DNA from: Campanula takesimana | Lineage: Eukaryota > Streptophyta > Magnoliopsida > Asterales > Campanulaceae | Direction: 5' to 3' | DNA length: 64,000 nt | Assembly (NCBI GenBank): GCA_026119855.1 | Contig: JAOWBW010001123.1 | Coordinates: 62,001 to 126,000, forward strand | Shown here: positions 34,501 to 48,166 of the stretch, one piece after another | Layout: every line of letters starts with the position of its first letter | Position numbering within the stretch: the stretch's first letter is position 1 | The notes under the pieces: model-generated | What the model saw: the letters and a program-made list of their open reading frames with translations, nothing else | Database searches by the model: none | What the model was told of the DNA's origin: nothing | Translations under genes and position numbers: made by a program

Positions 34501-35187
34501 AAATAATAATTTGGTCTCATAACTTGGCATTTTTTAGTAGTTTGATCTCTCATGAATATTTTTTATTAGTTTGGTCCCTCATGTTGGCATTTTTCGCCAG
34601 ATTGTCCCCTTTGTCTGCGGAATATTCAAAAATACCGAAAATACCCTTGTTATGCCTAATTAATTGGTCCTTAAACTTGACACATTTTATTAATTTATTC
34701 CTTTATGATTATTTTTTAATAAGTGTATCTCTTTTCTATATTTTTTTTTATCTAAGTTTCACATATTCAAAATACCTCATTCTATGAATATATTATGGTC
34801 TTCAGAATGTTTGATACATACTATAAGAAGTATAAAATTTGATCTTTAAAAGTAATTACTCATGGGTATTATAGATATGTTATATGAATTTAACTGTTAA
34901 AATTCACATTAATTGATGAAATATGCAAACTATTATTTATGGATCAAACTATAATTTTAAAGGTGTTGTAGATATTCCACACGGGACTAAACTGATAAAG
35001 TTACCATGTTTAGGGACCAAACTTTTATTTAATTAAGGGGTAGTTTTAGTATTTTTGAATATTCCACCAATGGAAGGGGCAAATTGACATAAACAGCCAA
35101 TATGAGGGACCAAATTAATAAAAAATATTCATCAGTGGTCAAACTAATAAAAAATGCCAAGTTTAGAGACCAAATTATTATTTAATT
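34501..35187. mobile_element. Foldback element with ~250-bp inverted arms
   Basis: The left arm (34501-34760) and right arm (34940-35187) are inverted copies. They share aaataataatttggtctc, acttggcattttttagtagt, gaatattttttattagtttg, ggtccctcat and 'gtggaatattcaaaaatac'. The ends are terminal in the alignment, but the target duplication is unclear. Long TIRs with no coding capacity suggest a MULE-type MITE. Confidence 0.7.
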
Positions 35188-35720
35188 TTTTTAATTAAAT
35201 CTATATATTTGTTTTAAATTTATTATTTAATTTTCTCAACTTTATATTTAAGTATATGAATTTTACCCTTTATGAACTGATATACATTTCAAATTTTCAT
35301 TTGACCATCACGTGCAGGTTACATGTAACTTAACTGATTTTTGTAATGAATTTCGTCATAAAACTCTATTTTTATCAAAATTTATCACTATATAAGAACC
35401 GATTTTAATGCCCCTTCATAGATTATTTTATAATTTACAAAAAATTGTGGACTATATATCAGTATCTGCTTCTGTTAATTGAAAGTGAAAATGTGAAACA
35501 ACAAAATAATACTGGTATTTATTGTGAACGGAGAGAGTATATATTTCACAAAATTTTATTTCAACCTAATAAATTTCAAATTTTACTTTATGGAGTATCT
35601 TTATATTTAATTTAATTTCACTTCATTTCTAGTATTTTTTTCGTTAAAAACAATTAAGTAAGTCTTATCTAAAAATTAACATGTTCACCTCACATCAATG
35701 ATCTAAAGGGTATTATATAA
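35188..35720. other. Noncoding spacer
   Basis: AT-rich. A lone MITE-terminus-like stretch (gtgaacggagagagta) lies near 35524-35539. Nothing else is supported. Confidence 0.45.
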
Positions 35721-36368
35721 TACTTTCTCCATCTAAAAAATGAATGTATATTTTTCATAAAAATACATTTTTAAATTATTTATTATTTACGAAAAGAATG
35801 ATAATTTTTTACTTATCCATCTTCTAAACTTTTGATTTTACTAGTATATAATGAACAATAAACAAATTAATAAAAGATCATTTCATAATTTTGTAAAAAA
35901 TACAAAAAATTCTTTTGAGATTTTTTTTTTAAAAAAATAGGCATTCATTTAGATAAGGGAGTAAAACTTTAGAAATGTAGACACTTAAAAAACTATCATG
36001 TAAACTGATTGTTTTTTCTTTTTGTAATTTATAATTTGCATAAAAAATTTCATGCGATATAAGGAAAAATATAAAATATTAAAGTGTTTTGAGTATAAAT
36101 ACTCCACTGTTTCAAAATATCTGTCGCTTTACACTTTTTTTACACATATTAAGAAATGTAATTAATGCATGTTAAGAAGACCCATTTGCTCCTAAATAAT
36201 TCAACTTTCTAGGTGATTAAATGCTTGCATGAGAGATACTCTGCCCATCATTAATAAGGGTATAATTGAGACAAAAGGGTAAAAGTGCATTGATAATAGT
36301 AAAACGACAAATATTTTGAAATAATTTTTTACTCCTAAAGCGACAGATAATTTAAAACGGAGGGAGTA
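35721..36368. mobile_element. Two adjacent Stowaway-type MITEs
   Basis: The first spans 35721-35963 (tactttctccatctaaaaaa to cattcatttagataagggagt). The second spans 36100-36368 (tactccactgtttcaaaata to taatttaaaacggagggagta) and is related to the 30060 and 43891 MITEs. Confidence 0.7.
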
Positions 36369-36448
36369 CTATGGTAGAAAAATTATGCGAATTAGTTAAT
36401 ATGAGTATAATAAGTGAGGCGAATGGAGTATATTAATTCAGAGTCCGG

Positions 36449-36603
36449 ATCTCATGTACCATTTTGTGTGCCCCTCCCTGTATCATTATAATCTCAACCG
36501 TTTAAATGCTTGGATAATATCAACATAATGATAATCTTAATGACTGCAAGCCGTTGGATCACTTGTGGCACAGGAAGGGACACACAAAGTGGTACAGGAG
36601 ATC
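36449..36603. mobile_element. Short foldback MITE
   Basis: Ends atctcatgtaccattttgtg and cacaaagtggtacaggagat are inverted and enclose about 115 bp. A worn relative lies at 21634-21767. Confidence 0.65.
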
Positions 36604-38074
36604 TGAAATCATCAATTCAATAATTCTAACAAAATAACATTAATGGTGCGTTAATAAAATTTTATTATGATTAATAAATTGTTTATAATTGCATTAATAA
36701 AATTTTATTACTTTTTTTTTGGTACATAATAAAATTTTATTACTGTAGTATGATTAATGGAGGGAGTACAAAAAAAAGACAAAAGTGTAAGCTACTCTTT
36801 TATTTAAACGAAGTAAAATTTAATGTAAGTTGGTTGGAAAATTGTGTTTTTTTGCATAAACCAGACATTAATAAGGTGTTATTCACTCATAAATTGCAAA
36901 CTCCCAGACAACACGTATTCCGATGAACGGTTCTGATCCATTACGAGGGTTATAATCCCCTACAACGATAACCCCACGTCATTTTATGCACCGGCAACAA
37001 CATGAGCTGTGCCAAGTGACGGTGGTCCAAACGCACATACGGATACAGCTAAGCCAAAAGAAGCATCTCTTCTCCCACAAGCCTAAACACCCTTTCGTTT
37101 GTCAATCTCTGACTTTTCAGGGGTATATTTGTCATTTCACTTACCCAATTACTTTGTGAAATTATAATCCGGGGCAGGGTATAATAAATATTCCCCACTC
37201 TCCACACTTTAAACATTTTTATTATCATTAAAAACTACAGTATTTATGTTTGGGTTTCTAGGAAAATAGGAGTATTAAATTTCGTTCAAACAAAAAACCA
37301 TAAATATCAATTTCATTTCAAATAAGTTTACGTACCCTTTTTAATAGTAATAAGTATTCTCCCGTTTTAAAATATATGACGTTTTAAGAGTTAATTTTTG
37401 TTTCAAAATACTTGACGTTTTACAATACCAAAAAATATTTACTATTGTTTATCTCTTATACCCTTATTCATTAATTATGAACTATCTCTTATATATGCAT
37501 TTAAACTGTCTAAGAAATTAGATTTCTGTTAAGGAACATAAGACTTTTTGATATGTAATAATTGCATTTCTTAATATGTGTAAAGATGTCTAAAATGACA
37601 TGTATTTTAAAACATACATAATAGCACAGAAGTATAAAATTACAAAAATGATTAAAATATAAAAATTGTGCTTTTACGTCTATTTTAAGAATATATATAT
37701 ATATTTTTCTTGTTTATAGAAAAATTAAGAAAATACTCTTGTAGTATAATTTTACAATAATACAATTCAAGAAATATACATACACAGATGCGTAAAACAT
37801 GTTTTCTCAAATTGACATTCAATATAAATGAAAGTATTTATAGACGGGATGAGTTGTTTTGATATTTTTGCCAAATAATTAAAGTTGAAGTCACGTCACG
37901 ACAATCAACCATAATTAAAATTAAGAAAATACTCTTGTGGTATAATTTTACAATAAGAGTAGATTAGAGGTTATACATCTACGAAATGTTACCGCAAATA
38001 GGTTTTTATGATAAAAGAGTAAAATGACAATGAGGCTTTGCTCATACAATATAATTCTTTGGTTCTTAAAAAAA
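36604..38074. other. Noncoding, no gene supported
   Basis: AT-rich. The stretch 36900-37190 is less AT-rich and could be an old promoter or gene remnant, but no frame is recognisable. A worn MITE may cover 37353-37610 (gtattctcccgttttaaaat). A duplicated block, 'aattaagaaaatactcttg(t/g)' followed by 'agtataattttacaataa', recurs at 37725 and 37921. Confidence 0.4.
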
Positions 38075-39265
38075 TTGAGGGGGTCTCTTGTGAGAACATT
38101 TAGATCCGTCTCATAGAATAGACGGGTCGACCCATGGGGTATAACCTGCCACATGGCAAGCACTCATTGGCCCATTTTTTTTTTCCGACTTTTCCGTCGT
38201 TTACCAAAAGTAATAGTTACCATAACTTAATGTAATGACTGTGTACATATAAAGTAACATTGTTCATAAGTAAACGTAACACCTGTTTTAGAAAAACAAA
38301 AGCTCGTTTTACCCATTTTTTTCAAATGTAATACTAACTATAATTACGTGCAACCCAAACAATATCTAAATGTAATTATCATTTATACTGAAATGTAATA
38401 GTGCTTTTGCAAAAATGTAAAATATTGTGTATTTTGATTTAATTTTTTGAAAGAAAGTAACATTTGAAAAGTAACAACTCATATACATAATGTAATTGTT
38501 TGTTTGTACAAGTAAATGTAACACTTTAATAAAAGAAATTATAACATATTTCTATAGATAATGTAATACTTCTACATGTAATACTAATCAAGTTTTTTTA
38601 GCTCTAAAAATGTAAATGATTGAATTATTACTTTTTCTATACATACTCCCTCCGTTTCATGTGAATTGAGACAAAAAAAAATGGGCACAATAATTAAGAG
38701 AAAGTAGTGAATGTGTGGTGGAAAATGAAGAGAGAGAATGAGTGGGGTAAATAGTAGTGTTGGTTGGATAAAATGAGTGGTGGAAAATGAAGAGAGATAA
38801 TTAGTGGGGTTAAATGGGTGGGGTTGGGTGAATATAAAATATTAAAAATTTTGCCATTTTGGGCAGTCTCAATTGAGGTGAAACGGACGAAAAGGGAAAT
38901 AAGTCTCAATTCACATTAAACGGAGGGAGTATGTGTTACAATTATGTATAAACACTGTTACATATAAGTAACACGTTCGTTACATTTTAGTTGTAATAAG
39001 TATTACTTTTGGCAAACGAAGAAAACATATAAAAAAACACTGTTACTTTTCTGTATACAAACTGGTACATATAAATAACACGTTTGTTACATTTAGTTAT
39101 AGTAACTATTAATTTTGACAAACCGAAAAAAACCAAAAATAATAATATAAAAATAAAAAAAAAGATTTTTTTTGGGTCTGTAGGTCATGGATCCGGGTCA
39201 TGGGTAAAAAATGACACGTCTCTACTATGAGACGGGTCATGATGTTCTCGTACAAGTTTTCGCCA
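38075..39265. mobile_element. TIR element of unknown superfamily with inner GTAAC/GTTAC arrays
   Basis: Inverted termini (ggggtctcttgtgagaacat at 38079; gatgttctcgtacaagtttt at 39241) are followed inward by 'cgtctcatag', 'gacgggtc' and 'acccatg' on both sides. The inside holds many TGTAAY/GTTAC words in both orientations. A Stowaway MITE (38644-38931) has inserted. No coding capacity and no certain target duplication. Confidence 0.6.
38644..38931. mobile_element. Stowaway-type MITE nested in the TIR element
   Basis: It starts tactccctccgtttcatgtg and ends cattaaacggagggagta, with TA at both edges and 288 bp length. Confidence 0.85.
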
Positions 39266-39610
39266 AAAAATTTTAAGAGCTCGATTCTCTCCTCACTTTG
39301 TAAAAAATATTCTTTTTCCGTTTCAAAATGAATAATTATTTAAAATTCAAAATTATTTAGAAAGTAATATTTTTAATTAAAAAAATACATTTGCTTTCAA
39401 CATTTTAGTTTTACAAAAATATAATGAACGTATTTTGAATTTATTTATTTTTATAAATAATTTAGGGGTCAAAATTATTTGATTTAAAGTTTCAAAATGT
39501 CATATATTTTGAAATTAAAATGATCATTCAATTTGAGACTGAGATAGAGCGAGTAAAAAAGAAATAGTAGTAAAAAAGAGTAAAATAAAATAAAAAAAAG
39601 TAAATGATGA
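39266..39610. other. FPP upstream region
   Basis: AT-rich sequence immediately upstream of the FPP TATA box. A worn MITE may lie here (tattctttttccgtttcaaa near 39309 to ttgagactgagatagagcga near 39533). It is the proximal promoter of the FPP gene. Confidence 0.4.
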
Positions 39611-39930
39611 TTATATAAAAGGAAAGGGGTAGATGTTTTAGATCTTCCCAACGTCTTCTCTTTGTAACTTTGACACCTAACGCCCCCAATATTTTTTGAC
39701 CACCCAACTCCTCTTCCACCACCACCACCGCCATCATCTCCACCACCTCACTTTCTCTCTCTACTCTCCTCTCCTCTCTGTAAATTACACGCAAATGCGA
39801 TTGTTTTTCTCTCTCTAGATCTCTCCTCCATAGCAACAACGAACGAGGCTTCTGTAATTACCCCCTCAACTCGTATTGTTTTCTCTCTCCTCGCCGTCTC
39901 TCTCTCTCTCTCCAACCTGCATTGCTTCCG
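39611..39930 (+). promoter_or_regulatory. FPP core promoter and noncoding first exon
   Basis: A TATA box (ttatataaaagg) is at 39611-39622, so transcription should start near 39640-39655. A CT-rich 5' untranslated exon follows, with (CT)n runs and a CCACCACC block. It ends at 39930 before a GTGAGT donor. The next exon starts at 42118 after a TGTGCAG acceptor. The 2.2-kb intron in the leader is a common plant arrangement. Confidence 0.7.
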
Positions 39931-40979
39931 GTGAGTAGATTCTCTAACTTATCTCTCTATCTCTCTCTCTATCAACCTCTCATCTCCGTTCTCTACTCAA
40001 TCACCGGCGCACTGACTGACACTGTTTCCAGTTTTCACTTTACTTTTACTTTTTTTTTTTTTTTTTTTCAATTTAAACAAATTAATCTCGTTTTTGTATT
40101 CACTCTTGATCTAATCTAGTTCTGGATTCATACATTATCGATTTTATTAATTTTTTAGCTCCGAAGTGGATATGCTTATCGTGTCGGCGATTCAGTTGGG
40201 GAAATTTTCATTTCATTTCATTTTATTTTGAATATGAATTTGGATATTTTATTTTTTTTGTTTTGTTTTGTTATCTAGAAAGTATGATTAAGTTGCTTTG
40301 AGTTAGGGATGTCTCTTTGATTGACTGTTGTAGTCTGTCCTTTAATCTTCTTCCCTCCTCAATAGGCAACGGCGGCGTTTAATGATTTTAACGATAAAAC
40401 AAAAATAAATTAAAATCCTCTGAATCGTACTTTATTTGCTCAATGCATGCTACTATTTGATTTGTATTTGTTTTTTCTATTTTTTTCATGTTGATTTTTC
40501 TCAAAGCTTTTAAAAATGTCAATTAATGGCATTTTTTTTGCATTGTTGCTGTTGCTCAGTCTTACTATTCCATAGCTCCCTCATAATCATAGCTTGGTAG
40601 GCTTTATACTATTATACTGTATACTTCTACATAAGTTCCCTTGTTTTGTGGTAATCTGTCAATATCTTCAATTGAAGACTTGGTTCATACTTTGGTAAGT
40701 TGGAGATGATTTTTTTTTTTTTTTTTTCATTTTCTAATAATTATTGTAGTAGAAGATTATTTATTTTGACTTTGAAATAAATTAATCTCATTTACTGCAC
40801 TATTATTGTAAATTGGCTGCTGTTTGGGTTCTAATTTGAGATTATGGATGTTCTTGATGAAAGGGGTTGTGTTGCATAACCCTCTTTTTTTTTTTTTTTT
40901 TTTTTTTTCTAAATTAATTTTCTTTAGCAGCTTTACAAATTGCAGAAAAGTAGAGAAAATCGTTAAAGTTTTAAATTAG

Positions 40980-41253
40980 TACTACCTCTGCCCAGAGTAA
41001 GAGTCCTATTTTTTTTTTTTTTGCTGTTAGCACGAAGGTATTTTGAGCAATAATTTTATGTTATTTCAATTATGTTAATGAACATCTAGATATTGATATT
41101 TAGATATTGATATTGGTAGTACATATAATGAAGTATCAATAACAAGTTTAAAATCCCCATTAGGATAATTAGTTCAACATAAAATTATTGCTCAAAATAC
41201 ATTCGTGCTAACAGCGAAAAAAATAGGACTCTTACTCTGGGACGGAGGGAGTA
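40980..41253. mobile_element. Foldback MITE in FPP intron 1
   Basis: Termini tactacctctgcccagagta and tactctgggacggagggagta are inverted. The complementarity extends far inward (agcacgaa / ttcgtgct, gagcaataattttatgtt / aacataaaattattgctc), so the element can form a long hairpin. It is related to the MITE at 48801-49055. Confidence 0.85.
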
Positions 41254-42123
41254 ATTTTTTTTTTTAAAATATCTATATAGTAACACATATTATTATAAAT
41301 TGTTTCTGAGAAATTCATTTTTCAAAAAAGTACTGTTAATATATGTTATTTTGTGAATCTAATCAAGTGTTACAGGAGCGATTTAAATTGTAATGTGCAA
41401 CAGTTTATTTTCTAAGATGATAATTTCACTATTGTTGATGTAAAGGTAATGGAGTATGTTATACTTGTCACTTTTAGCCAATGGCAATAACTAAATTGTA
41501 CCATCTTTGGTGTGATGACTGCATATACATGTGCCTATTTCCTCCCTTTTCATTTTTCTTTTGTCATTCAAGGACATTGTGCACTTGTACCACAAAACTC
41601 TGTTTGTTTTTTTGACGTGTGTTCATCTAGCTGATGGTTATTCTGACAGTTTTATATGACATATATGCATGATTGAACACCATAGGAACATAGAGACATA
41701 ATCACCCATGCAAATAATACATGTGCTGTGTGCTATGAGTTTGGTTAATGTTAGTGTTAGTTTTTTCTTTGCTTGTTTGGTTAATTTGGTGACCTCAAGG
41801 GCTTATGGGTCTCTTTCCTTTGTACCAAAAATAAGGGCTTGCGGTCTGATTTACAGTATGACACTAGGTGCAGAATTTTGCAGAGGTCAATGACAGTAAA
41901 GTGCGAGCTACATATGCTTCTGTAATTTCCAATAGTTTTGGACATGAAACGGATCTATATTTCCCTATATTCCTAATGGCCTTTTTTTTAGAGTTTACTT
42001 TACTGAGAACACCCTTTTAAGATCTTCATGGATGTGTGTGTATGCAACTATTGTTGTGTTTCAAAGAAGTCTGCTTGAGTATCTGGCTTTCTCTAATATG
42101 CCTGTTTATGTGTGCAGGTTGTG

Positions 42124-45100
42124 ATGGACCGCCGGAGTTGGCCCTGGAAGAAAAAATCATCCGATAAGGGTAATAATGAGAAAACACTTGTTGCGTCAGA
42201 CTCTACGACTGAACCTTTAGCTTCAGATGAGTCCCAGAAAGACAAGGTATGTCAATTGATACGGCCCCCACCCTGGCATAAATAAAAGATAAAAAATAAC
42301 AGTCCTCCCTCTGTCTCAAAATGATAGTCCCGTTTGACTTTTCAAACATTTTATAGCTATATTGTAAGTTCTGAAAATTTAGTGATTTTGAAGTCTTAAT
42401 TTTGGAATGAGACGAACTTTCTGGGACCAAAAAAAAAGGGAAATGAGACTATCATTTTGGGACAGAGGGATTAGTTCTTATGACATACATTTCAGTACAT
42501 CTTGTGAATTTTAAGTTTCTTCGGGGACATCTGATAAAATGATAAAATCTTGTGGACTTTAAAACCATTAAATTGCTCAGTCTGCATAAGAGTAAATCTG
42601 GTTATGTTCTTATGTTAAGCCTTTTCTTAGAATGCTGAAGACTGGTAATGACCAGTTCTAAAGTTTAATTTGCTTGAGGGTTTGCTTTGCAATTGCAGCC
42701 ACCTAAAATTGGAGACCTTCAATGGTTCTTCCTGCATCTGTTAATATGATTTCGGGAAACATCTTCTTTCAGCATGAAGAATTGTTATTTTTGCCTTACT
42801 ATAGTAACATCACATTAGAAAGAATTACACATTGATATGTACATCAGGAATAGTTGTATACTCCCTCCGTCCCTCTTTAACTTACAAAAAATGAGTTGGG
42901 CACATTAATTAAGGAAAAAGTGAAAAAGGTGATGTGTTGTGAGTGTAGATGGTTGGGTGGGAGAGAGAAAGTGGGATGGAGAATAGTTAGTGGATAGTTG
43001 TTGTGAGTATGACAAGTGGGTCCCACCATTTTAAAAGTATTAAAACATTTCCATTTTAGGATTTTGTAAGTTAAAGTGGGACAACCAAATGGGTAATTTT
43101 TGTAGATTAAAGAGGGACGGAGGGAGTACATAATTTGGTACGGTTTTTCAAGTTGCATGGTTTCTCTCTTCCCTCCAGGTTAACAAGGATAGTTACAAGA
43201 AGCCAAAATATGTTCAAATTTCGGTGGAAACATATTCCCATTTAACAGGATTGGAGGATCAGGTGAAGTCATTTGAGGATCAAGTCAAGTCATATGAAGA
43301 GCAAGCGAAGTCATATGAAGATCAAGTGAGTTCGTACGAGGATCAAATTGGAACATATGAGGAACAAGTTCAGAGTTTAGAAGATGAAGTTAAAGACCTG
43401 AATGAAAAGCTTTCTGAAGCCCATTCAGAAATGACAACAAAGGAGAATCTGGTGAAGCAGCATGCTAAAGTTGCTGAAGAAGCTGTCTCAGGTGAGATAT
43501 GTTAACATGCTCCAGAAGATAAACAAAAATCTAAATGTTCATTCAGTTTTTCTTCATCTGAAGCCGTATGAATACATGTACTCACTCCGTCCCAAAATAA
43601 ATGTCACAGTTGACTTGTCAACGTCTTTGACAAGTGTGCTTTACTTATTTGTACGTTGCACGTACTATGGTAAAATTACATTAAGTCTTTCCTACTTTAG
43701 AAATGCGACATTTATTTTGGGACGAATCAAAATGGAAAGTATGATATTTATTATGGGCCGGAGGGAGTAATAGATAAAAGTTGAGTTCTGGAAGATCCTT
43801 CGTTAATAGTTTATAAATGGCGGAAACTAATTAAAATGAGATTTGTTTTCCATAACTCCATGTTTAAGTTAGGTTGATTAAGTTGGATTGTACTCCCTCC
43901 GTCTCAAAATAGATGTCGTTTTGGAGTGTTTCACATATATTAAGAAATGTCATTAATTCATGTGAAGAAGTCCAAAATACCCCTAAAGTAATTCAACTAC
44001 CTAGGTAATGAAATGGTTAGGTAAGAGATAGTTCACCATCATTATTAAGGGTACAATTGGCATAGAGCAATAAAAAAGCTTTGAGAATAGTGAAACGACA
44101 TGTATTTTGAGACAAAATTTAACTCCCAAAACGACATCTATTTTGAGACGGAGGGAGTATTCTTTATCTAAAATCTTGATGGTGTCTTATGCATAGGTTG
44201 GGAAAAGGCTGAGGCTGAAGCTGCAGCGCTGAAAGTTCACTTAGAGTCTGTCACACTGTCAAAGCTTACAGCTGAAGATCGAGCCTCACATTTAGATGGT
44301 GCTCTTAAGGAATGCATGCGCCAAATTAGAAATTTGAAGGAAGAGCATGAACAACAGATTCATGATGTTATATTTACAAAATCAAAGCAGATGGACAAGT
44401 TAAAGCATGAGTTTGAAGCGAAAATAGCCAACTTAGACCAAGAACTTCTCAGATCTGCTAGTGACAATGCAGCATTATCAAGGTCATTGCAAGAACGTTC
44501 AAACATGCTGATGAAAATGACTGAAGAAAAATCGCAAGCTGAAGCAGAGATTGAAATTTTGAAGAGCAATGTGGATTCATGTGAACGGGAAATAAATTCA
44601 CTGAAATATGAACTTCATATTGTTGCAAAAGAATTAGAAATTCGCAACGAGGAAAAGAACATGAGTGTGCGGTCTGCTGAAGTTGCAAACAAACAGCATC
44701 TGGAAGGTGTAAAGAAAATAGCTAAGCTTGAAGCAGAGTGTCAAAGATTGCGGGGTCTTGTTCGGAAGAAGTTGCCTGGCCCTGCAGCACTGGCTCAAAT
44801 GAAACTAGAAGTAGAGAACTTGGGACGGGATTATGGAGAAACTCGATTAAGGAAGTCTCCTGTAAAGGCTCCGTCTCCACATATTCCTCATTTGCCCGAC
44901 TTTTCACTTGAAAATTTACAGATGTTCCACAAAGAGAATGAACTTCTCACAGAACGCTTATTGGCGATGGAAGAGGAAACAAAGATGCTGAAGGAAGCCT
45001 TGGCCAAGCGTAATAGTGAACTGCAAACTTCAAGGAATGTTTGCGCTAAGACTGTTAGCAAGCTTCAGAGTTTGGAAGCACAACTTCAAGCTAATAGTCA

Positions 45101-48100
45101 ACTGAAAGGTACCTTAAGTCAAAATGTAAGCAATCCCCCAAGTTTGACCTCTATGTCTGAAGAAGGAAATGATGATGCAGTAAGTTGTGCTGGTTCTTGG
45201 GCTACAAATTTGATGTCTGAATTCTCTCATGCTAAGAAGGAAAAAAGCATCGAGACTCCCAAGAAATCTGAAAATGGAAATCACCTTGAGCTCATGGATG
45301 ACTTTCTAGAGATGGAGAAGTTGGCATATTCATCCAACAATTCACCTGGATCCGTTTCTGGCACGGATATTTCTATTAATACAAGAAATGGTTGTGTGAA
45401 CCATGATGCGGTAACCATCATCTCTAGCTCAGATTCCCTCCCTAAAGACCAGCCCAGTTCGGATGCTTCGGCAAAGCAGAAAGTGGAGGAATCATCAGTT
45501 CTGAATCAAGAGTCTAATGGAGATTTACTTCCCATCATGAAGCTCCAGTCAAGAATTTCTGTTTTGCTCGAGTCGTTGCCAAAGGGTGCTGATGTAGAAA
45601 AAGTCTTTGAAGAAATCAGCAGGGTTGTGCAAGATATGTGCACTATTTCCAAGGACCGGGAGGTAATTGCAGAGAAGGAAATCACTTTTTCGGGTGAAAA
45701 CGGAGATGCGACGAACACTCTTCCTATTTTGGATGAAGAGTTGGAAGCTTCTATTTCACGGATTCATGATTTTATATTGCTTCTAGGCAAAGAGACTAAG
45801 CCTATCCAGGTCTTATCTGCTGAAGGGAATGGGTTGCACGAGAAGCTTGAGGAGTTCTCCTCTGCAGTTACTGAGGTGGTAGACAGAAAAATTAGTTTGA
45901 CTGATTTTGTTCTTCGTCTATCTCATGTACTAGGTAAAGCAAGTGAATTCCGCTTCAATGTCCTGGGATATGAGAATAATGAAGTAGAAACCAGTAGTAC
46001 TGATTGCATAGACAAAGTTGCTTTACCTGAAAATAAGGTGGTTCAAGAACCATCTGAAGAGATCTATGCAAACGGATGTGCTCACTTTTCTGATTCCACT
46101 TCTGACCCTGACATACCTCACGATGGAAGTTTTGTCCCAACGTCTGAATCAAATGTCTCATCATGGAAATGCTCAGTGGAGGAGTTTGAACAACTTAAAT
46201 TAGAAAAAGAAAATGTGGTATTGGAGCTAGCTAGATGTACTGATAATCTTGAAAACACCAAATCCCAATTACAGGAAACGGAACGGACACTTGCAGAAGT
46301 TAAATCACAATTGACATCTGCTCAAAAGTTGAATGGCTTGGCTGAGACACAGCTTAAATGTATGGCAGAGTCGTATAACTCACTTGAAACACGTGCGGAG
46401 GACTTGCAAACACAAGTGAATGTTCTGCGGGCAAAGGTAGAGACGCTGGATAATGAGCTTCAGGAAGAGAAATCGAGTCATCAGGATGCTGAGGCTAGGT
46501 GCCAGGATCTTTTAGAGCAATTGAAAAGGTTAGCATCAATATTAGCTTTATGGTCTCTTTCTAATATGCTATATTTATTGAAAGAGAGAGGAGAAAGAAA
46601 AGAGTAGTAACCTGGTAAATTTGGGGTTTATAGTTTTCATTTTACAATTAATTTCAACTCTAAGGGTAAATATCACACAGAGACACTGATCTAGAGAAAA
46701 AACCTTATAATCAATATGCAGCATGAAGCATACGCAATCAAAAGATAGATCTGATAACACATTCTACAATAATGAATTTTATGGTGGTTTTACACTTCAC
46801 AATTGCAGTACCTTGTTCTTTGCTTGTCATGTAAAATAATCCTCTCATGGGGCTTCGTCATTGCTTCTATATCCACAGCAGCTGATATTTCTGGGAAAGA
46901 ATATCATATGCTTATCCCCTTCCCAGTCCGATCTAAAATATAACATCAGTCTATTACAGTTTCACCATGAACAAGTATGGGTAAATGTGTGGAAATATAG
47001 CTGTTTTCTAGAGTAAGGATAACTCTTTGTATCAATGAGACACTACTTTTATAGTTGTGTGGAATTTATCAAGCAGTGTTCGACTCATTTGCTTCTTGCT
47101 ACTCCCTCTGTCCCAAAATGAATGTCCAAACTATTTTAAAATTTGCTCTTGATCAAGAACAAATTTGTATTTTTTTGGACATTTCCTTTTGGGACGGAGG
47201 TAGTATTTGCTAGTCATGCTTGGTGATAATGTATCTATAATTATTTACATCGTGACTTTCATGAACGTTATAAAATCAGATCATGCAACCAAAACCTTCT
47301 GTATTTCCTTAAAGTTACTCAAATCCAGAAGTCTTGTTCAGTATGTATTATGTCTCAATTTAAACTCGTAAGGCTTATCCTGAGATACAAGGCTTTCATG
47401 ACACTATGGGACAATTAAGTTCTCTAGCACAGACTTGAAACTCTTTACATACTTGATTTTCCATCAACTCGTGTTCAGCTGTTTATTAACTCAAACTTGT
47501 CGTCTAATTTTTTGTCAGGATTGAGAGCTCTCCAGCTATTGATATTGATGCCAAGAGTAACCAGGTAAGGAGAGAACAGTAGCTTTGCTCATTTTGCATT
47601 TTCTAATGTAGGCATCCCCCTCAAGTTTCTCTGACATGATGAAAAAAGTTTGGATGTGTGTTTCTCCGTGTTAGACAATAAATATTATGGGGGCAAGCCC
47701 CGCCTTTTCCTTAGAGATGTTCATAGAGAGCTCTAATTTAGTTTCTTGCTCTCATTGATTTCTTTAGCTACTGCTCGGAGAGTGATAATTTCATCTGGTC
47801 TGGCATTCACCTCCAATTTAAGCTGCTTGGTTCCTTATTTCATCTTTCTTCTTTGTTGGGTATATATGGTGGCATTTAAACTTGGTAAATTGTTTATTCA
47901 ATAGGCTCGAGCTGGCTTTAATGTTTATGCAATCTTCAAAAAACAATTGATGTCCTAGTAATACTGCCCATTGTCCTTAAGATGTGACTTTAAGGGAATT
48001 TGGATGTTTTAGACTCCTTACGTTTTCTTGACTAATATTTGTGTTTTAAAATTAGTGTCTGGTCTGCTGTAATAAACACAATTATGTACGCAGGCACGCA

Positions 48101-48123
48101 TATCACACACACACACACACACA

Positions 48124-48166
<43 letters not shown>

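Noticed and set aside
39528..39839. Minus-strand ORF (MLLWRRDLEREKQ...) over the FPP promoter
   Set aside because: It is antisense to the CT-rich 5' untranslated exon and TATA region; no domain.
44360..46203. Minus-strand and off-frame ORFs inside FPP exon 4
   Set aside because: They overlap a 2.3-kb exon with clear family homology and show no independent domain.
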